From contig CM075194.1 of the NCBI GenBank assembly GCA_037577475.1, positions 6,499,992-6,563,991 of the forward strand: 64,000 bases of DNA. Direction: 5' to 3'. The notes under the pieces are model-generated. The model did no database searches, was not told the DNA's origin, and saw only the letters and a list, made by a program, of their open reading frames with translations. Source of the stretch: Chaunax sp. Z400 (lineage: Eukaryota > Chordata > Actinopteri > Lophiiformes > Chaunacidae). Shown piece by piece: positions 60,827-64,000 of the stretch (its first letter is position 1; every line of letters starts with the position of its first letter). A program made the position numbers and the translations under genes.

Positions 60827-60938
60827 ACTGTCTTTAAGATCTTAAGATCTAAGATTTAAGATCTTAAAATTACTTGTGCAACATTCAAAAATTAATAAAC
60901 CTTAAAAGGAGGGGCGGGGGGTTATTTAAAACATTAAA
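60827..60938 (+). repeat. Truncated module S11 (last 112 bp)
   Basis: Only the 3' end of the module is present, from ACTGTCTTTAAGATC through GC box and TATTTAAA (60923-60930) to AACATTAAA. The AAGATCTTAAGATC segment is locally duplicated. The tRNA-like part is missing, as expected if the rearrangement breakpoint fell inside the module. Confidence 0.9.
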
Positions 60939-61212
60939 TTAGGGTTAGAGCTAGGGTTAGGGTTAGAGCTAGGGTTAGGGTTAGAGTTTGAGCTAGGGTT
61001 AGGGTTAGGGTTTGAGCTAGGGTTAGGGTTTGAGCTAGGGTTAGGGTTAGGGTTAGAGCTAGGGTTAGGGTTAGAGTTTGAGCTAGGGTTAGGGTTAGGG
61101 TTTGAGCTAGGGTTAGGGTTAGGGTTTGAGCCAGGGTTAGGGTTAGAGCTAGGGTTAGAGCTAGGGTTACGGTTAGGGTTTGAGCTAGGGTTAGGGTTAG
61201 GGTTTGAGTTAG
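60939..61212 (+). repeat. Telomere-like array A14 (G-rich on +)
   Basis: About 270 bp of GGGTTA/GAGCTA/GAGTTT hexamers after the truncated module. Confidence 0.95.
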
Positions 61213-61418
61213 GTTCCCTGTTGGGCGTGGTAGCCATGGGGGTACTATGATGGGCTCGGGCACAGGGGGACTAGATATAAAATAATTAAAAGGTTCCTTT
61301 AAGTTTTTTCCTGTATCTAAAAGACTGTATAAAACACATATGGGGGCTATTGTAAAAGGTGTATAAAATGATATTCTTTTCAATCTCCAACCTAGGTTCC
61401 TAACAACATTTGCACACA

Positions 61419-61461
61419 CATATATATATATATATATTAATATATATATATATATATTAAT
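61419..61461. repeat. (TA)n pair inside S12
   Basis: Two TATATA runs, each closed by TTAA, follow a CACACACA stub. The stretch is self-complementary and could extrude a cruciform. It is absent from the 597-bp modules. Confidence 0.9.
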
Positions 61462-61532
61462 TTTTTATTTAATTTTTTTATTATTCGTTTTTCCTATATG
61501 TTATTCCTATATATCTTGTCATTTCTGAATTG

Positions 61533-61605
61533 ATTGTGGCAAAGGGGTAGAGTGAGCACCTCCCAATCAGATGGTCGGTGGTTCGATCCCCACCCAGAAC
61601 AAAGT
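61533..61605 (+). pseudogene. tRNA-like Pol III unit in S12
   Basis: 73 nt, the same length as in the other modules. Box A TGGCAAAGGGG at 61537-61547 and box B GGTTCGATCCC at 61580-61590, an exact consensus. CCTCCCAATCAGATGGTCGG resembles a tRNA-Gly anticodon arm region. T4 follows at 61613-61616. The 9-bp outer stem seen in the other copies is not kept. Confidence 0.7.
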
Positions 61606-61875
61606 CAATAACTTTTGGTTTGTTTGATTTAAAAACTTTAATAAAAAGTAAAAAGAATTTAAAAAGTCATGACTGGATCATTGAGGCACGGTGAGCAGAA
61701 GGAGCACAACTCTGTATTAAAATTTCCAGGAACCCGGATCATTCCTCCCACAGGCCTGTACGATAAAAAAAAAAAATGAAACAGACAGAATGTGGCAATT
61801 TAAAATCCTAAAATTAAATATAAATTCATAAAATAGAGACAAATTCATTAAAAAATTTATAGGCTTTAAAAGGGT

Positions 61876-61932
61876 TAGGTTTAGAGTTAGAGCTAGGCTT
61901 AGGGTCAGAGCTAGGGTTAGGGTTAGGTTTTT
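61876..61932 (+). repeat. Short decayed telomere-like stretch
   Basis: About ten hexamers with many variants (GGGTTAGGTTTAGAGTTAGA at the start), right of S12. Confidence 0.85.
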
Positions 61933-62141
61933 CGTTTCCCATTGACTTCTCCATCGTTGTCTGACAACACCGTGGTTGTATAGAAGCCAAAAGCAAGGTA
62001 CTGGCCGGCGCATGTCATTTATAGCCCTCAAGGTTGTTGTCTCTGATCCAGTATGTGATAAATAGAAGTTAGCGGTGAGATCCCTGTCTAGTGGGGGACA
62101 GCGGAGAAAAGTGGTGAGCCCCCCCGGTCTGGGGGGGTGGT
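61933..62141. other. Unique insert between telomere-like patches
   Basis: About 210 bp of non-repeat DNA (starts CGTTTCCCATTGACTTCTCC) containing a near-palindromic GCCCCCCCGGTCTGGGGGGG near 62118-62138. No gene recognised. Confidence 0.7.
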
Positions 62142-62396
62142 TGTTAGGGTCAAGGTTAGGTTAGAGTTAGGGTTAGGGTTTCATCTAGGGTTAGGGGTTA
62201 GAGTTTGAGCTAGGGTTAGGGTTAGAGCTAGGGTTTGAGCTAGGGTTAGAGTTGGATTCTGTGTTGTACAGTACTGTGTGTACTGTGTTGTTAGAGCTAG
62301 GGTTAGAGCTAGGGGTTAGGGTTAGGGTTAGAGCTAGGGTTCAGGTTTGAACTAGGGTTAGGGTTAGAGCTAGTGTTTGAGCTAGGGTTAGGGTTA
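62142..62396 (+). repeat. Last telomere-like patch (G-rich on +)
   Basis: Eroded hexamers broken by a 50-bp unique phrase around 62257-62292 (TTGTACAGTACTGTGTGTAC). Phase errors are frequent compared with the interior arrays, as expected at a decaying edge. Confidence 0.9.
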
Positions 62397-63257
62397 TCCA
62401 TGATAAGTAGATTTACGTATATACAGCTAGATTTACGTACATTAATACTAACAGATCAGTAAAATTTAACATTTCCACGGCAACCATCAGCACTGTCCAT
62501 CTTCTTTTTACGTTTACGTTGATTATAAGATTCTGCTGACACATAAAAATTAACATCATTTTAAAATTGTTGCTATTTTTGCTGTCTAACAACTTACAGC
62601 TGCACTTCTCACTATTTTTATATAAACAAAATAGTCATTACTCATTAAGTAAATTTTGAACAAACTTGCAATTTTGCCAATCACTGCAACGTGTCTGCAA
62701 CTTTTGTCCAATCATCGTAGTTTGTCGTGAGTTTCAGCAATCATAGCAGTCTCACACGTTGAGTTTGTACGTCACCAAATTCACTTCCTTTTCTCTGGTC
62801 GTGAACATGAATGTCCACATTTACCAACAAAACTTATGGCTAAGACCGTGTAAGGTAATTCCCTGATATTCTACATGAAAGCAGGGGTAAATTGCTTTGC
62901 ACTGCATGCAGCGTTGATGTGGAACACAAATGAAAGTCGTCGATTGACACTTTTATACCGCAAAACACACCTGGAGAATAATTAAAATGTAGACAACACA
63001 CAAAACAAATCACCATGACAGAGGCTGTTGCATCCAGATCTGTTGCAAGTGCTGACTGCAGTGCAGATGTGAGAGAGAGAAAATATTTACATGCAAATAA
63101 GATCAAAAATATCTTTTTAACCATTGGCTACTGTGGACTGGGGAAATTTGTTTTACTAATTGTAATTGCATGTTATATAAATATATGCGACATGCACCAC
63201 AACTTTTGAGAAAAGCTGCAGCGAAATCAGGCATTTTCGGCCGCAACAATCCCTCAG
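62397..63257. other. Right flank, non-coding; no gene seen
   Basis: AT-rich unique sequence. The 94-codon minus-strand frame at 62840-63124 has no recognisable family or splice context. No GFRA-type cysteine-rich exon is visible. Confidence 0.5.
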
Positions 63258-63715
63258 CAGAGCACATACCTTCTCCAAGTCCCAGCAGTCCCTTTAAATT
63301 AAATTAAACCCTAATCCAAATTCTAACAAGACATGTGTGCCATCAAGATGGCTGCCCTCAGGGTTCTCGCAATGTTAAAGAAGGTGAAAAAAAAAGATCC
63401 ATCCCTTCTCTGTCTGGATTTACTGCAGAATTCAATCATTCTTCATGAAAATCATCTGTCAGGTAGTTTATGCATAACTGATAAAAATGCTGGGGAAAAA
63501 AGCCAATTTAAAGGAAGGGAAAGAAATTCATGGATTTGTCCCTTTACCCAGATCCAGTGAAATTCAAAACTAAATTTCAAATTGAAACTTAATGGGTTCT
63601 TCCCTGCCACATGCCCAACACCTCTACCAGATTGCATGAAAACCTTTCAAGTAGTTCTTGTTATCAAAATAGCAAACAGACGTCTATGAAAACATAACCT
63701 CGTTAGCGGAGGCAA
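63258..63715 (-). repeat. Teleost-type dispersed repeat, near full length
   Basis: It begins AGCAGAGCACATACCTTCTC and ends CATAACCTCGTTAGCGGAGG. Both ends and interior phrases (CCAGATTGCATGAAAACCTT, CAAGTAGTTCTTGTTATC) follow the reverse-orientation layout of the family seen in the left flank. The same family on both sides of the array fits one continuous genomic background. Confidence 0.55.
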
Positions 63716-64000
63716 TTGTGTGTGAAATTTAAGGGGTCGCTTGTGGTGAATCATCACGCCACTCTGCAGTTTCCCTCAGTGCTCTTTTACTTTACTAATG
63801 TTTTGGTCTCTTGGGGGCAACAGAAGGAAGCTGTGTCACCTATTTACAGAAACAGCAGATTCAGAGCAACATTAGTGTTGAATGTTTAGCCCCTTAGCTG
63901 CTAAATGCTCAAACTTGTTGTTCGCCTGCTAATTGCTAAGATTCTCTACTGTTTGCTGCTGAGCAGGTAGTGTATATGGTGGGTTTCTTTTTTTATTTGT
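63716..64000. other. Right end of window; nothing recognised
   Basis: Unique sequence without a supported feature. Confidence 0.5.

Larger units (their letters stand above)
61213..61875 (+). repeat. Diverged relative of the module (S12), 663 bp
   Basis: Blocks in the same order as the 597-bp module: GGGCTATTGTAAAAGGTGT, the tRNA-like segment at 61533-61605, the core TTGAGGCACGGTGAGCAGAA at 61681, ATTCCTCCCACAGGCCTGTA, then TAAAATCCTAAAATTAAAT and GGCTTTAAAAGG. Sequence between blocks is very different, the first 60 bp are GC-rich and unmatched, and the GC box/TATTTAAA end is absent. This is an old paralogue, still co-oriented with the G-rich strand. Confidence 0.85.

Noticed and set aside
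18461..62396. A true terminal telomere
   Set aside because: Variant hexamers are abundant throughout, strand orientation switches twice, and unique DNA lies on both sides. This is an interstitial or fusion-type array, or an assembly join.

Overview
The window reads as vertebrate nuclear DNA, most likely from a teleost fish. It is gene-poor and AT-rich, has intron/exon structure, carries dispersed repeats of a kind I know from teleost genomes, and contains vertebrate-type TTAGGG repeats. There is no prokaryotic gene organisation. Nearly all long open frames are by-products of repeats whose period is a multiple of three.

Left flank (1-18460): mostly non-coding. Two minus-strand exons can be supported. 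One at 16491-16660 encodes the end of the third cysteine-rich domain plus the C-terminal stalk of a GDNF-family receptor alpha (GFRA). The terminal exon at 11950-12096 ends in a hydrophobic tail typical of a GPI-anchor signal. Splice phases match. A possible terminal exon of an unidentified minus-strand gene lies at 252-351. The rest holds a 0.9-kb polypyrimidine tract, a CCT microsatellite, a MITE-like element with 24-bp inverted ends (7702-8278), and several copies of one teleost-type dispersed repeat.

Central array (18461-62396): about 44 kb of degenerate, phase-locked telomere-like hexamers (GGGTTA, GGGTTT, GAGCTA, GGGCTA, GAGTTA, GAATTA). It is interrupted by ten near-full-length copies of a 597-bp module (one 589 bp, one 598 bp), one truncated copy and one strongly diverged 663-bp relative. 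Each full-length module has a 73-nt tRNA-like segment with Pol III A and B boxes and a T4 run. The canonical copies end in a GC box plus a TATTTAAA element facing the TTAGGG repeats. Modules always point the same way relative to the G-rich strand. The G-rich strand is the + strand from 18461 to 51473, the - strand from 51481 to 60800, and the + strand again to 62396. This gives a head-to-head (telomere-fusion-like) junction near 51477 and a tail-to-tail junction near 60800. Between 33 and 47 kb the modules and arrays form a 5.27-kb higher-order repeat.

Right flank (62397-64000): AT-rich unique sequence and one more dispersed repeat; no exon recognised.

No GFRA exon upstream of 16660 is visible in the window, so the array probably lies inside a GFRA intron, or the locus has been rearranged or misassembled. 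The most interesting object is the composite satellite: telomere-like repeat plus a co-oriented, promoter-bearing 597-bp module, built around what may be an old chromosome-end fusion.
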